Below are positions 44,562 through 53,523 of a DNA stretch of 64,000 nt, piece after piece. The DNA is from Faecalibacter bovis (lineage in GTDB: Bacteria > Bacteroidota > Bacteroidia > Flavobacteriales > Weeksellaceae). Positions within the stretch are counted from its first letter, which is position 1, and every line of letters begins with the position of its first letter. Where the stretch lies: contig NZ_CP072842.1 in the NCBI RefSeq assembly GCF_017948305.1, forward strand, positions 2,300,501 through 2,364,500. The letters are read 5' to 3'. The notes beneath the pieces are model-generated. The model made no database searches. It worked only from the letters and a program-made list of their open reading frames with translations, and was not told the origin of the DNA. The position numbers were made by a program, and so were the translations under genes.

Positions 44562-45797
44562 TTACCCCTCCAACGTTGCTAAGCGACTTAACATCAATGA
44601 TTGGAGTTGAGTGAGTTTTTGGTTTTGCAAAAATAAATTCTCTAATTTTTTTCTTATAATTAATATATTATTATCAAATATTTCAACTAAATCCAATGTA
44701 GGATTTAAAAATCTTAGCTTTGGGATTGTTGATACGTTTAATGCTTGCATTACAGTACCTGTATCTTTATTATCATCAATTTCTTTTTTCATATAATCAG
44801 ATAGTAATAACGTTATTAAAAATGATGGAAAATTAAAACCTTCCTTTAACCTTAAAGCAGTCATATTTCTACCTAATGCTGCATTTACACCTTTTGGTAT
44901 TTGAGCAATGCCATCAACACCAACATTTGTAATAAAACAATCACTGTTATTTAGCTCAATACGTGATGTCCATAACTCATAATCTTCGTCTGAAATATTA
45001 TATTTTTTGCTAAGATCTAATAACCCATATTTACCTATATTATTTACCTGCAAAAGAATATTTTGACTATTACTTTCTTTTATTTCTTCAGGCTTCTTAG
45101 AATGTAAGCAATCTATTACATAAGTTATGTCTCCTAAATTTGAAATAACCCAACCTCCAGGGATTTCCTTTTCTAATTCTTGGTTGTACACCATTGCACC
45201 ACCAGAAGATTTGTAAGGTTTACCTTCTTCGTTTGGAAATTCAAAATCGACAAACCATTGCTTGTATAAGGTTTGAGCAGTGGCATCTAACTTCTCGCAG
45301 ATTTGTTCGTTGACTTTGATTTTTTTTGCTACCGCTTGGTATTGGGCTACAATTTCGCGTTGTTTTTCGATGGAGGGAACAGGTAATTCTACTTCACATA
45401 AATCTTCCCAGTCAAAAGATTCTCTTGTACTTCCATGCGAATGATAACGAGCATAACGATCAAATTCTGGTCGAGAAAACCACATCATCAAATATTCAGG
45501 TAGCAATTCATTTTTATCTATTACTTCAAATACTATGTAGATTTGAGAAACCAAAGCCTTTTCATATTCATCAGCTAATGCAATAGATATTTTATCTCCA
45601 TTTCTTGATGTAATGGTTCCGTATGCGAATTGTCCCTTTTCAATAATTTTATATGTAGACATATCCGTTCCAACCGTATTTGCAATGGATGGAATCAGTT
45701 TTTTTGTAATACTTACACCAAGCAATGTATCAACTTGTAAATCTCTGTTACGATTATTTACTTGTTGAATATAATCACCCAACTTTTTATAACTCAT
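44562..45797 (-). CDS. hsdS: Type I restriction specificity subunit (HsdS)
   Basis: This 411-residue protein has two target-recognition domains. The first (about residues 1-150) ends in the conserved helix VELPVPSIEKQREIVAQYQ, with a long coiled spacer (about 150-200). The second (about 205-360) ends in a matching helix (NLFLQNQKLTQLQSLMLSRL). It sets the DNA sequence recognised by the M and R subunits. Its start overlaps the end of the original hsdM frame by 11 bases, the usual coupled arrangement, which the hsdM frameshift now breaks. Confidence 0.9.
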   Translation of the reverse strand: MSYKKLGDYIQQVNNRNRDLQVDTLLGVSITKKLIPSIANTVGTDMSTYKIIEKGQFAYGTITSRNGDKISIALADEYEKALVSQIYIVFEVIDKNELLPEYLMMWFSRPEFDRYARYHSHGSTRESFDWEDLCEVELPVPSIEKQREIVAQYQAVAKKIKVNEQICEKLDATAQTLYKQWFVDFEFPNEEGKPYKSSGGAMVYNQELEKEIPGGWVISNLGDITYVIDCLHSKKPEEIKESNSQNILLQVNNIGKYGLLDLSKKYNISDEDYELWTSRIELNNSDCFITNVGVDGIAQIPKGVNAALGRNMTALRLKEGFNFPSFLITLLLSDYMKKEIDDNKDTGTVMQALNVSTIPKLRFLNPTLDLVEIFDNNILIIRKKLENLFLQNQKLTQLQSLMLSRLATLEG

Positions 45798-46062
45798 AGC
45801 CCAACGATTTAAATACGTTTGCTACTTCTTGCTTCAATGCTTCTTCTTGTTGAAATAACTCTTTCAGTTCGGTTTGCAACGATTGCATTTGGGTATCGTA
45901 GTCGATGTTTTCGTCACGGTTTACAAACGCTATGTATTTGCTTGGTACCAACGAATAATCCTTTTTACGAATTTCTTCTAAAGTTGCGCTGTAACAATAT
46001 TCGGGAACGTTTGCGTAAGTTGGGGCGAATTGCAATTCGCCCGTACAATCGCTCTTTCTCTC
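45787..46062 (-). pseudogene. hsdM: Displaced C-terminal end of HsdM
   Basis: In a frame different from the main hsdM frame the sequence reads TYANVPEYCYSATLEEIRKKDYSL, then VPSKYIAFVNRDENIDYD and a coiled end (LQTELKELFQQEEALKQEVANVF). This is the normal C-terminus of a type I methylase, which docks HsdS. It has been put out of frame by the REP palindrome at 46023-46042. Confidence 0.85.
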
Positions 46063-47410
46063 TCTCATCGTCGCCAATTTCTTCACCGCTAAGTGTCTGC
46101 CAGTTATGATAGGTTGATGCAATCTGCTCAATATCTTTTTCAGAAAACTGAATGAATTTCTTTTCAAACGGTTCACCTTTTTGACGTAAATCCATAAACA
46201 ACACTTCACCTTCGCGGTTACGGTAATGTCGGGGAGAATCGCAATTCGCCCTTACTTCAGTGCGTTCCATTTTATTACGGTTCAAAATCCAAAGTGTCAC
46301 CGAAATATCTGTAGAATAAAACATCGCTCTTGGTAAAATTACAATTGCTTCTACCAAGTCGTTTTCTATAATTTGTTTACGGATTTTGTATTCTTCACCA
46401 CCACCCGAAAGCGCACCATTGGCTAAGATAAAACCAGCGACACCGTTTTGCGATAGTTTAGAAATCATATTCAAAATCCACGCATAGTTGGCATTGGATT
46501 TTGGAGGAACTTCGTAACCAGTCCACCGTGGATCATCCGTTAATTCGTTTTCCGCGCGCCAATCTTTTAAATTGAACGGAGGATTCGCCATGATGTAATC
46601 AGCTTTCAATGCTGCGTGCTGATCGTCACCAAACGTATCGGCCGCTTTGTTTCCTAAATTGGCAGAAATCCCACGAATGGCTAAGTTCATTTTAGCCAGT
46701 TTAAACGTGGTATTCGTTAACTCTTGTCCGTAAATGGAAATGTCTTTTTTGTTTCCTTGGTGTTTCTCAATAAACTTCAACGATTGTACAAACATACCAC
46801 CCGAACCACAAGAAGGGTCATAGATTTTCCCTTTGTAGGGTTCAATCATTTCGGCAATCAAGTTTACAATCGACTTTGGCGTATAGAATTCTCCTTTCCC
46901 TTTTCCTTCGGCAATGGCAAATTTGCTCAAGAAATATTCGTACACACGTCCTACAATATCTTGGGCTTCATCACGAAGCGTATCGATGTTATTGATAGTA
47001 TCCAATAAAGCCGAAAACTTAGATTGATCCAATCCTAATCTTGAGAAATAGTTGTCAGGTAACGCACCTTCTAAAGATTTGTTGGTACGTTCTATGGTTT
47101 TAAGTGCGGTATCTACTTTTAGCGTAATGTCTTCTTGTTTGGCATTTTCGATAATGTATTCCCAACGCGATACTTCAGGCAAATAGAATACGTTTTCTGC
47201 CTGATAAAATTCTGGTATTTCTAAGAAGGCTTCTTTACCTTCAGCTTTTAATTCTTCTCTGCGTTTGATGAATTTATCACTTGCAAATTTCAAGAAGATT
47301 AAACTCAATACCACGTGTTTATATTCTGAAGGTTCTATTGAACCACGTAATTTATTTGCTGCATCCCAAAGGATTTCTTCTGTACTTTTGGTTTGTACTT
47401 TTTTGGCCAT
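45965..47410 (-). CDS. hsdM: Type I DNA methyltransferase subunit (HsdM), C-terminus frameshifted
   Basis: This 481-residue frame includes the N-terminal helical domain and the methylase core. The AdoMet motif IYDPSCGSGGMFVQS is near residue 200 and the catalytic NPPF in YIMANPPFNLKDW near 276. After GEEIGDDEREKERL a REP palindrome shifts the frame, and the last 30 or so residues are non-native (GRIAIRPNLRKRSRIL). A second REP copy adds an in-frame RANCDSPR in the loop before HYRNREGEVLFMDLR. Loss of the HsdS-docking end probably inactivates the enzyme. Confidence 0.85.
   Translation of the reverse strand: MAKKVQTKSTEEILWDAANKLRGSIEPSEYKHVVLSLIFLKFASDKFIKRREELKAEGKEAFLEIPEFYQAENVFYLPEVSRWEYIIENAKQEDITLKVDTALKTIERTNKSLEGALPDNYFSRLGLDQSKFSALLDTINNIDTLRDEAQDIVGRVYEYFLSKFAIAEGKGKGEFYTPKSIVNLIAEMIEPYKGKIYDPSCGSGGMFVQSLKFIEKHQGNKKDISIYGQELTNTTFKLAKMNLAIRGISANLGNKAADTFGDDQHAALKADYIMANPPFNLKDWRAENELTDDPRWTGYEVPPKSNANYAWILNMISKLSQNGVAGFILANGALSGGGEEYKIRKQIIENDLVEAIVILPRAMFYSTDISVTLWILNRNKMERTEVRANCDSPRHYRNREGEVLFMDLRQKGEPFEKKFIQFSEKDIEQIASTYHNWQTLSGEEIGDDEREKERLYGRIAIRPNLRKRSRILLQRNFRRNS
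46023..46042. repeat. REP palindrome 5, frameshifting hsdM
   Basis: This is a perfect GGGCGAATTGCAATTCGCCC inside hsdM. The frame changes exactly across it. Confidence 0.9.
46232..46251. repeat. REP palindrome 6 (degenerate), in frame in hsdM
   Basis: GGGAGAATCGCAATTCGCCC differs from the palindrome at two positions and encodes part of an extra loop (RANCDSPR). The frame is kept, so this older insertion was tolerated. Confidence 0.75.
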
Positions 47411-48011
47411 ATTGTTAATCTGTACTTAAGTTGTAAATATACTAATCGTTTTACTGCTAATGAAATCATAACAAAAGATAATTACTTACTATTAAACCTA
47501 TTTGTAATGATATTAACAAACATAAATATTTATAACGTCAAAATAAGTCGTTTGGAAATGTGTTGTATCAAATAACATAGAATAAGATAGGAGGGAAGTG
47601 GAAAAATAGACAATTAATATTTAGGCAAATGTTGTAGGAGTTGAATTGACTAGTAGAATAAAACAGTTATTCATACAACCGTTGACAGAATTGAAATAGT
47701 ATATATAAAATTAATTAATTTGGTTCCTTTGAATGAAGAAGTTTATGAATTGTAAGTAACGAAGCATTAGAAGACGCTCATTAAAATAGTATAATGGAAA
47801 AACGCTACAAAAAAGAAGTGAAATCTTTAGAAATGGTGAGTTTTTAAAAAAAATAATCGCTTTGAATATTCTGATGTGTATAAATACCACATTAAAAAAC
47901 TGATTGAGCTATTGAATGAAAATTAACCCCTCATTAATCTTTATGATAATTAATTGATTCGTAGGCTTTTTAATCGACTTGTTGAGATTATACAGTCGAT
48001 TTAAAATTAGT
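47411..48011. other. Non-coding stretch upstream of hsdM with coding debris
   Basis: No intact gene is seen. A short frame from 47794 (MEKRYKKEVKSLEMVSF) is followed, after a shift, by NNRFEYSDVYKYHIKKLIEL and a stop. This looks like the remains of a small gene that I cannot identify. Confidence 0.35.
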
Positions 48012-48035
48012 AAAGCCTCCGAAGTTGGAGGCTTT
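48012..48035. terminator. Terminator of higBA
   Basis: AAAGCCTCC pairs with GGAGGCTTT around GAAGTT. On the minus strand it comes right after the higA stop codon. Confidence 0.8.
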
Positions 48036-48037
48036 AT

Positions 48038-48394
48038 TTAATATACTTGAATTAGAACTTCGGAAGGAATATGTAATTTTTGGGTTAAAGTACGGATCAT
48101 TTCAAGAGATAATTTTCGCTTTCTATTTAAAATTTCACTTGCTCTACTTTTTAATCCAATCATTTCTGCTAAATCATTTTGTGTGTAGCCCATTTGTTCC
48201 ATTCTAAATTTAATTGCTTCAATTGGATCTGGTAAATCCATAGGATAATGTTCTTTTTCATATTTTTCAATCAACATTCCCAAAATCTCCAATTCATCAC
48301 TTTCTTCCGTTCCAGGAAGTGCGTCAAAAATCACCTCTAGTCTTTCTAAAGCTGTTTCGTAATCTTGTTCTGATTTTATAGGTTTCAATTTCAT
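48038..48394 (-). CDS. higA: HigA-type antitoxin
   Basis: This 118-residue protein begins with the HigA N-terminal helical segment (MKLKPIKSEQDYETALERLE) that wraps the toxin. It ends with an XRE helix-turn-helix (MGYTQNDLAEMIGLKSRASEILN). It is the DNA-binding antitoxin of a HigBA type II system. Three bases separate it from higB, in the toxin-first order typical of HigBA. Confidence 0.9.
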   Translation of the reverse strand: MKLKPIKSEQDYETALERLEVIFDALPGTEESDELEILGMLIEKYEKEHYPMDLPDPIEAIKFRMEQMGYTQNDLAEMIGLKSRASEILNRKRKLSLEMIRTLTQKLHIPSEVLIQVY

Positions 48395-48397
48395 AAT

Positions 48398-48691
48398 TTA
48401 AATGGTATTGGCATTAATTTTATCATATTCTGCGTGGGTTCCTATAAAACGAATCCACATCATTTGATGCATGAAGTTTATTTTAACAATTAATCGGTAA
48501 TGATTTCCCTTAATATTAAAACATATTCTATTATCTTCTAAAATACTTGCGCTTGGATACTCGGTCTTTATCTCATTACTATTTTTCCAAGTTGCTTTTT
48601 CTGCCTCTTGATACCAAGCTTTTAATTGCTGTTCACTATCTGCATGTTTTGTCCAAAAAACACGTAATGTTTTTATTGCTATAACTCTCAA
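48398..48691 (-). CDS. higB: HigB-type mRNA interferase toxin
   Basis: This 97-residue RelE-fold protein of the HigB_toxin family opens MRVIAIKTLRVFWTKHADSE, followed by LKAWYQEAEKATWKN, FNIKGNHYRLIVKINF and WIRFIGTHAEYDKI. HigB cleaves mRNA on the ribosome. The system appears intact and is next to the restriction genes. Confidence 0.9.
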   Translation of the reverse strand: MRVIAIKTLRVFWTKHADSEQQLKAWYQEAEKATWKNSNEIKTEYPSASILEDNRICFNIKGNHYRLIVKINFMHQMMWIRFIGTHAEYDKINANTI

Positions 48692-49105
48692 TTAAAATAT
48701 TTTATACAAATTTACAAATTATTTCCCAATTCGGGAACTTTTTTTTCAAAACTCTTTTGTCGAACTACTTCTGGTGAAAAAGAAAGTATACTTATTTATA
48801 TTAGTAATAGCTACCCCATCTTAGTTGAATGCAAATATTGTAATAAGCATTAAAACTTTTAATTTTTCAGTATAGTTTTCATTTCTCTGCTAAATAATAT
48901 TCAGCTTTCATTCGAGGGGGTATAATGAATTGCATGCTGTCATGCTGGCCAGCCTACACACCATCTTGACGGCAATCCTGTTAGCATTCTTGATATCTGC
49001 CTCGAAAAAATTTACAAATGACCGTTATTTCAATCAAAAACATCTATTTTGTATGAAATAACGAACATTTTAGTCTTAGTTATTAAATTACATTTGGATA
49101 AAAAT
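48692..49105. other. Intergenic region with a GC-rich patch
   Basis: There is no intact gene. At about 48911-49005 the base composition rises sharply above the surroundings. On the minus strand this patch encodes EADIKNANRIAVKMVCRLAS and then MTACNSLYPLE before a stop, perhaps the end of a lost gene from another source. I do not recognise it. Confidence 0.4.
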
Positions 49106-49660
49106 CTACCGTTCACTCGTTAAACATCGCTGCTGTATAAGTTTACAAGCCTCAAGTAATTTATGATAATCAAGGATTGATACACTGCAAACAAAGTCTT
49201 TTCCATAAGTGTCATCAGCCATTGCGGCAAGTATTAGATTAAAAAATGATTTACTAACCTTTTCAATTCGATGCTTTTTAAAAATATTTTCGAAAACGAT
49301 ATAGGGATTTTCAGTCTCATTTAGATCTAAATATTTCACTTCTTGCAACCGTTTTTCAGAGAAATGATATTCGCAAAAATTCCTTCTATTAAATTCCTCT
49401 GGATTTATAAAAATTTTATACCCTAATTTTATAATAGACTGAAAAACAATGGTATCATAGATTACTTCTGAAACTCTTCTTCTATCATACATTACATGAC
49501 TTAAGGAATATAAACAATAATGATCTAATTGTTGATGAAAATATTCCATACCTGCTTGTTCTTTTAATAAAACCAAAAGTTCATACGGGCATTCAACCTG
49601 ATCTTTCGTCCAATAATAGGAATCTAAAGTTAATTCAAACATCTTCATCATAAATTTCAC
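49106..49660 (-). CDS. Unknown small helical protein B (184 aa), two-repeat domain
   Basis: This soluble protein could start at any of three Met codons in the first seven. It consists of two copies of one domain of about 80 residues. The second copy reads NPYIVFENIFKKHRIEKVSK ... LILAAMADDTYG ... YHKLLEACKLIQQ. The first is a more diverged match (CPYELLVLLKEQ ... VFQSIIKLGYKI). The same domain occurs twice in the preceding gene, which it overlaps by up to 26 bases. No known family is recognised. It is last in the four-gene operon. Confidence 0.7.
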   Translation of the reverse strand: MKFMMKMFELTLDSYYWTKDQVECPYELLVLLKEQAGMEYFHQQLDHYCLYSLSHVMYDRRRVSEVIYDTIVFQSIIKLGYKIFINPEEFNRRNFCEYHFSEKRLQEVKYLDLNETENPYIVFENIFKKHRIEKVSKSFFNLILAAMADDTYGKDFVCSVSILDYHKLLEACKLIQQRCLTSER

Positions 49661-50180
49661 GATTATAAATTAACCAGCATGCATCTAACAACCTATTGAT
49701 GTTGATAAATGAAATACAAATATCTTCTGATGGGCAACTGCCATAACTCCCTAAAGTATGCTCCATAATATCTTCTAAATCTAATTCAATTTGTGAAAAG
49801 CTTTGTTCATTAAAAACATGCTTAATAATCAGGTATGGATTTAAGTATTGCTCGTAGGTTAAACCAGATGCATAGACTAAATACTTCGAATGTAATACAT
49901 CATTAGACTCACTTTTACGTTCATATTGATCAATATTCCTTAAAATTTTAAAACTTGCGCGAATTAACGAATTTGTCATTGTGAAAAACTTTAAAGACTC
50001 AAAAGGGTTTGTGTAGATTTCGTATTTATCATCAAATGCATGTTTTAAGATTTGATTAAAATTTGTCTTTATTTTAGTGATCGATTCCGTTTCAAAAAAC
50101 ACTTGAATTAGTTTATATGGATCTTTAATTTTGTTTCCATGCCAAAGCTCGGCTCTTAGATATAACTTTTCTTTTTTCAT
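49635..50180 (-). CDS. Unknown small helical protein A (181 aa), two-repeat domain
   Basis: This soluble protein also has two copies of the repeated domain. The N-half is DPYKLIQVFFETESITKIKT ... ILKHAFDDKYE ... NSLIRASFKI and the C-half is NPYLIIKHVFNEQSFSQIEL ... IMEHTLGSYG ... INRLLDACWLI. The shared pattern is NPY, a helix ending in V-F, a longer amphipathic helix, then a final helix with LL-AC-LI. It lies 6 bases after the 520-residue gene. Function is unknown; a binding or adaptor role is an inference. Confidence 0.7.
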   Translation of the reverse strand: MKKEKLYLRAELWHGNKIKDPYKLIQVFFETESITKIKTNFNQILKHAFDDKYEIYTNPFESLKFFTMTNSLIRASFKILRNIDQYERKSESNDVLHSKYLVYASGLTYEQYLNPYLIIKHVFNEQSFSQIELDLEDIMEHTLGSYGSCPSEDICISFININRLLDACWLIYNREIYDEDV

Positions 50181-50185
50181 GAGAT

Positions 50186-51748
50186 CTAATTTTTAAATTC
50201 GTTTGAAGATTGAAGGTGGGCAAATAATGTGGTAACAAACTTATCTACTAAGGTACAGGTGGATTCATCTAAGAGCAATTGACCTTCTTCTATAAATTCA
50301 TTTTGTAATTTTTGCAATAAGGAACTAAGCTGATTTATTTCGGTAGTAGAAAATTTATCAAGTAAAGTATTATTTGCAAAAATCATTAAATTCCATAGTG
50401 TTATGAGGTTTTTTGATTGTGGTTTGTAAATAATTTCACTATAAATAAATGTTTTTAAATGATTTATGAAGAAATCAACTAACATTTTCTTGGAAATATA
50501 TTTTCTAGTGTTTTTACTTTCTAATATCGGTTTAATGTTGGATTCATAATGAAACAAATTCAATTCGTATAATCCTTTTAAATCATCTATAGTACAGATT
50601 TCTTCATTGTGCCAATGAATTTTAGGATAATAACCAGCGCTATAAATTTTATTCTTGGATTTCATTACCTTTTTAAAAAAACATTGATATTTATAAAGTT
50701 TACTTTGAATTTGATAGCGTGTATAGCAAATACTTGTTAAACAAACATCTTCAATGGGATTATGTTCTATGTGTTGCAAATAGGTTTTTAGTTCTTCTGT
50801 TGCTTTCTGTTTAATTACAACAAATACATAAAGATGTTCGTGCAGTCCACTATTACCAAAAGTTGTGATTTGATGAAACACAAACAATTCTTCAACCTCA
50901 TCAAACTTTTTCAATTGATTTAAAGCTTCATGATGCATTAATTCATGACCGTAAACTTCATTACTTTTTTCAACCCTTAGTATGGGACTACCATTATATT
51001 TATCCGTATATAGTGTGATATTTTGATGAACTAACTTGTAGAATAATTTCTGAATCTTTTGAAGACTTTTTCCAAAATCGTCGTAATAGCCTGAATCATC
51101 ATCATGAATGATATAATCAATTAAAAAGTAAGTTTGTTCATCTTTTTTAACCAATAGTTTTTTCATTTCTGGAATAAAACGCTCTAAAATCAACATGCGT
51201 TGCGTTATTGTTTTATTTTCAAATGAAGTTCCGAAAACCATGAGTTCTAAATACGTAATATCATTTGCAAATGCTTTTATGATAAATTGCCAAGCGCCTT
51301 GTAATTTTTCTGTTATAAAATCTGTACTTATCTTATTTAATAGCTGATGTTTTTCTTCATAACTATCCCTTATTTTCATATGATAGGTCTCTTTTAAATA
51401 CGTATGCTGTGTTACTTTTTCAGTGCTATACAAACAATTATCTTCATAAAGTAAATGAGCGAGTATGAAATCGTTAAATCGCAGAGAATATTCAAAATCT
51501 TTCTTATCAAGAAAGACAATTAAAATTTGATTTTCTCTTAAAATAGCATTTTGGTAATCGACAGAAATTGATTTTTCAATTTCTTTTTTATCTATCACTT
51601 TTAACCATAAAATATGATACTCCGTACGCTCGGTTTTATCAAACCAAATAGCTCGAATTGCTTTTGAACGAATACTTTCTTCCAATTTACAGTTTAATTC
51701 ATCTGGGAATCGAACTGTTTTACTGTTTCTTTTTTCTTGAATATTCAT
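50186..51748 (-). CDS. Unknown 520-aa protein, possible nucleotidyltransferase/HEPN-like fold
   Basis: There is no signal peptide or membrane helix. The plan seems to be two alpha/beta parts (about residues 30-110 and 270-350), each followed by long helices. The second alpha/beta part reads EELFVFHQITTFGNS and LYVFVVIKQ, followed by YPKIHWHNEE. This resembles the layout of tandem nucleotidyltransferase plus HEPN proteins of Bacteroidota, but neither the G-S/D-x-D nor the R-x4-6-H catalytic motif is evident. It lies 11 bases after the 540-residue gene and shares its overall layout. Confidence 0.6.
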   Translation of the reverse strand: MNIQEKRNSKTVRFPDELNCKLEESIRSKAIRAIWFDKTERTEYHILWLKVIDKKEIEKSISVDYQNAILRENQILIVFLDKKDFEYSLRFNDFILAHLLYEDNCLYSTEKVTQHTYLKETYHMKIRDSYEEKHQLLNKISTDFITEKLQGAWQFIIKAFANDITYLELMVFGTSFENKTITQRMLILERFIPEMKKLLVKKDEQTYFLIDYIIHDDDSGYYDDFGKSLQKIQKLFYKLVHQNITLYTDKYNGSPILRVEKSNEVYGHELMHHEALNQLKKFDEVEELFVFHQITTFGNSGLHEHLYVFVVIKQKATEELKTYLQHIEHNPIEDVCLTSICYTRYQIQSKLYKYQCFFKKVMKSKNKIYSAGYYPKIHWHNEEICTIDDLKGLYELNLFHYESNIKPILESKNTRKYISKKMLVDFFINHLKTFIYSEIIYKPQSKNLITLWNLMIFANNTLLDKFSTTEINQLSSLLQKLQNEFIEEGQLLLDESTCTLVDKFVTTLFAHLQSSNEFKN

Positions 51749-51759
51749 TACACTATAGT

Positions 51760-53352
51760 TTAATTGTTCTCAAGTTGTATTTCATTAAACAGCTTTTCGC
51801 AAAGTCCTAAGGTTTTTGCACATGAAAGCTGATCGATATCTCTTAATAGGATATTATTTTTAGGTAAGAAGTCTATTGGAGTACTTAGTAAATGAAGTAT
51901 AGTTTGGACTTCAATAGAGTCAATATATTTAAAGTATATTTCAGGTAAAAGGGCTTGAAATAATTTTATTAAATATCTGCTACTGTAAATAGCAGGAATG
52001 TATTGTAGCTTTTGATATAAAAGCCCAAGAATTAACTGTTGCAAGATGTTTTTAAGAAGTAAAATATGTCCGGATTGGTAGACTAAATCCTGCTTTTGAA
52101 AAGCAGTAAACCAAGGCGAAATATAGGTTAAGCGTTGTGTCCAATACTTTTCTTGTAATTGTTTGGTATTATTAGCTTTATAAAGCTTTTTGTTTATTAC
52201 TAAGTTGTTTTTCATATACAAAACATTTTGATGTAATATGTATTTATTTAAAAATAGCTGTAAAGTTTCTTCATTTTTTTGAAGCCATTCCAACGTATGA
52301 ATTAAACAAAATACTTCTACTTCCTTTTTGAAATGATTAGAAACCTCTTGAACTAATGCATCGTGTTGTTGAATACGAAGTGTTGGGGCAATTATAAGCA
52401 GATTAAACTTATAAGTATGGGTGCCATTTGAGTCATTTATTTTTTCTGTACTTAATAGATAAATGGCATCTATTTTATATTTACTGATTAAAAAAGTAAC
52501 GAGATTTTTTAATAGCGTTTTTTCATTTAAACGATCCGGTAGTTGTGCATCGATTCGTTTCGAGTAAAAGATATTCGTTCGTTTAAATCCATGCGTTAGG
52601 AGATCTAATGCGCTTTTCATGGTTTTATCGAAAATACTTTTGGGAGTTTCTCCCAGTGTATAGTGCGATTGATCGATAAATAAAACCTCTTTCATTTTAG
52701 TGATTTTATAGACGATTTTTGAGAACATTGGATAATACGCATCTATAAATAAAATAAATTCTTCCTCGTTATACCTGTGATGGAGGCTATTTGGAAGCAG
52801 CATATTTTTTAACAAGTCATAATAGTAAGAAAAGACTTCAAGTAAAGCTAAATGTGCCGATTGGTAATGTTGCTGTTTGACCAATGGATCAACAAATACA
52901 GAGATAGCTTCATGTACTTTATTATCAACTTCCTTAATGTAATTTCGGAAATGAAGTTTAGACTTTTGTTTATCTGTACAGTAATAATTTTGGAATAAAC
53001 TGTTCCATCGCTTAATATGATTGCTGTAAATAACATAATAAGGTTGTAAATGCAATTGCAAATAACTAAAATGGAAATGGGAATCATTTGATGAAACGGT
53101 ATGATAATTTATGGTTATTAAAATATCATACTTTTCTAAAGCATTTAAGGCATCTATTTGTGGTTGTAACTCACAAACTAAAGCATCATAATTTTGTTTA
53201 TCAACGACTATGGTTAATATTTTTAGTTTACTGTGAACCACAACGGTATAAAACACCAACATAAGTTCTAAACTACATACCGCATGGGTAATAAAATTTT
53301 GAACAGGCATTGCCAAGTCTTTTGGTAGGTTTAATGTATTTATTTCTTTCAT
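51760..53352 (-). CDS. Unknown 530-aa protein, possible nucleotidyltransferase/HEPN-like fold
   Basis: The start is set at MKEINTLNLPKD; in-frame ATG and TTG codons up to 53382 would add ten residues. The first half has LKILTIVVDKQNYDAL and DILITINYH, then helices (AHLALLEVFSYYYDLLKN). The second half repeats the plan: IDAIYLLSTEKIND, KFNLLIIAP and EVFCLIHTLEWLQ, then HILLLKNILQQLILGLLYQK, which resembles a HEPN core helix. Catalytic residues are not evident. It is first in the four-gene operon and divergent from an XRE gene. Confidence 0.6.
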   Translation of the reverse strand: MKEINTLNLPKDLAMPVQNFITHAVCSLELMLVFYTVVVHSKLKILTIVVDKQNYDALVCELQPQIDALNALEKYDILITINYHTVSSNDSHFHFSYLQLHLQPYYVIYSNHIKRWNSLFQNYYCTDKQKSKLHFRNYIKEVDNKVHEAISVFVDPLVKQQHYQSAHLALLEVFSYYYDLLKNMLLPNSLHHRYNEEEFILFIDAYYPMFSKIVYKITKMKEVLFIDQSHYTLGETPKSIFDKTMKSALDLLTHGFKRTNIFYSKRIDAQLPDRLNEKTLLKNLVTFLISKYKIDAIYLLSTEKINDSNGTHTYKFNLLIIAPTLRIQQHDALVQEVSNHFKKEVEVFCLIHTLEWLQKNEETLQLFLNKYILHQNVLYMKNNLVINKKLYKANNTKQLQEKYWTQRLTYISPWFTAFQKQDLVYQSGHILLLKNILQQLILGLLYQKLQYIPAIYSSRYLIKLFQALLPEIYFKYIDSIEVQTILHLLSTPIDFLPKNNILLRDIDQLSCAKTLGLCEKLFNEIQLENN

Positions 53353-53523
53353 AATCAACAATTTAAATAATGAATACATCAAAATTGATTAATTATAACA
53401 AGGTATCGAACCATAAAGTAAAGTAACGTACCATGATTACGTGGTAAATAACATATTGAGGGAAAATTTTTAGAGAATATTTTAAGAAAATAGCCTATAT
53501 TTGAGTATATATAATTTTGGCTT

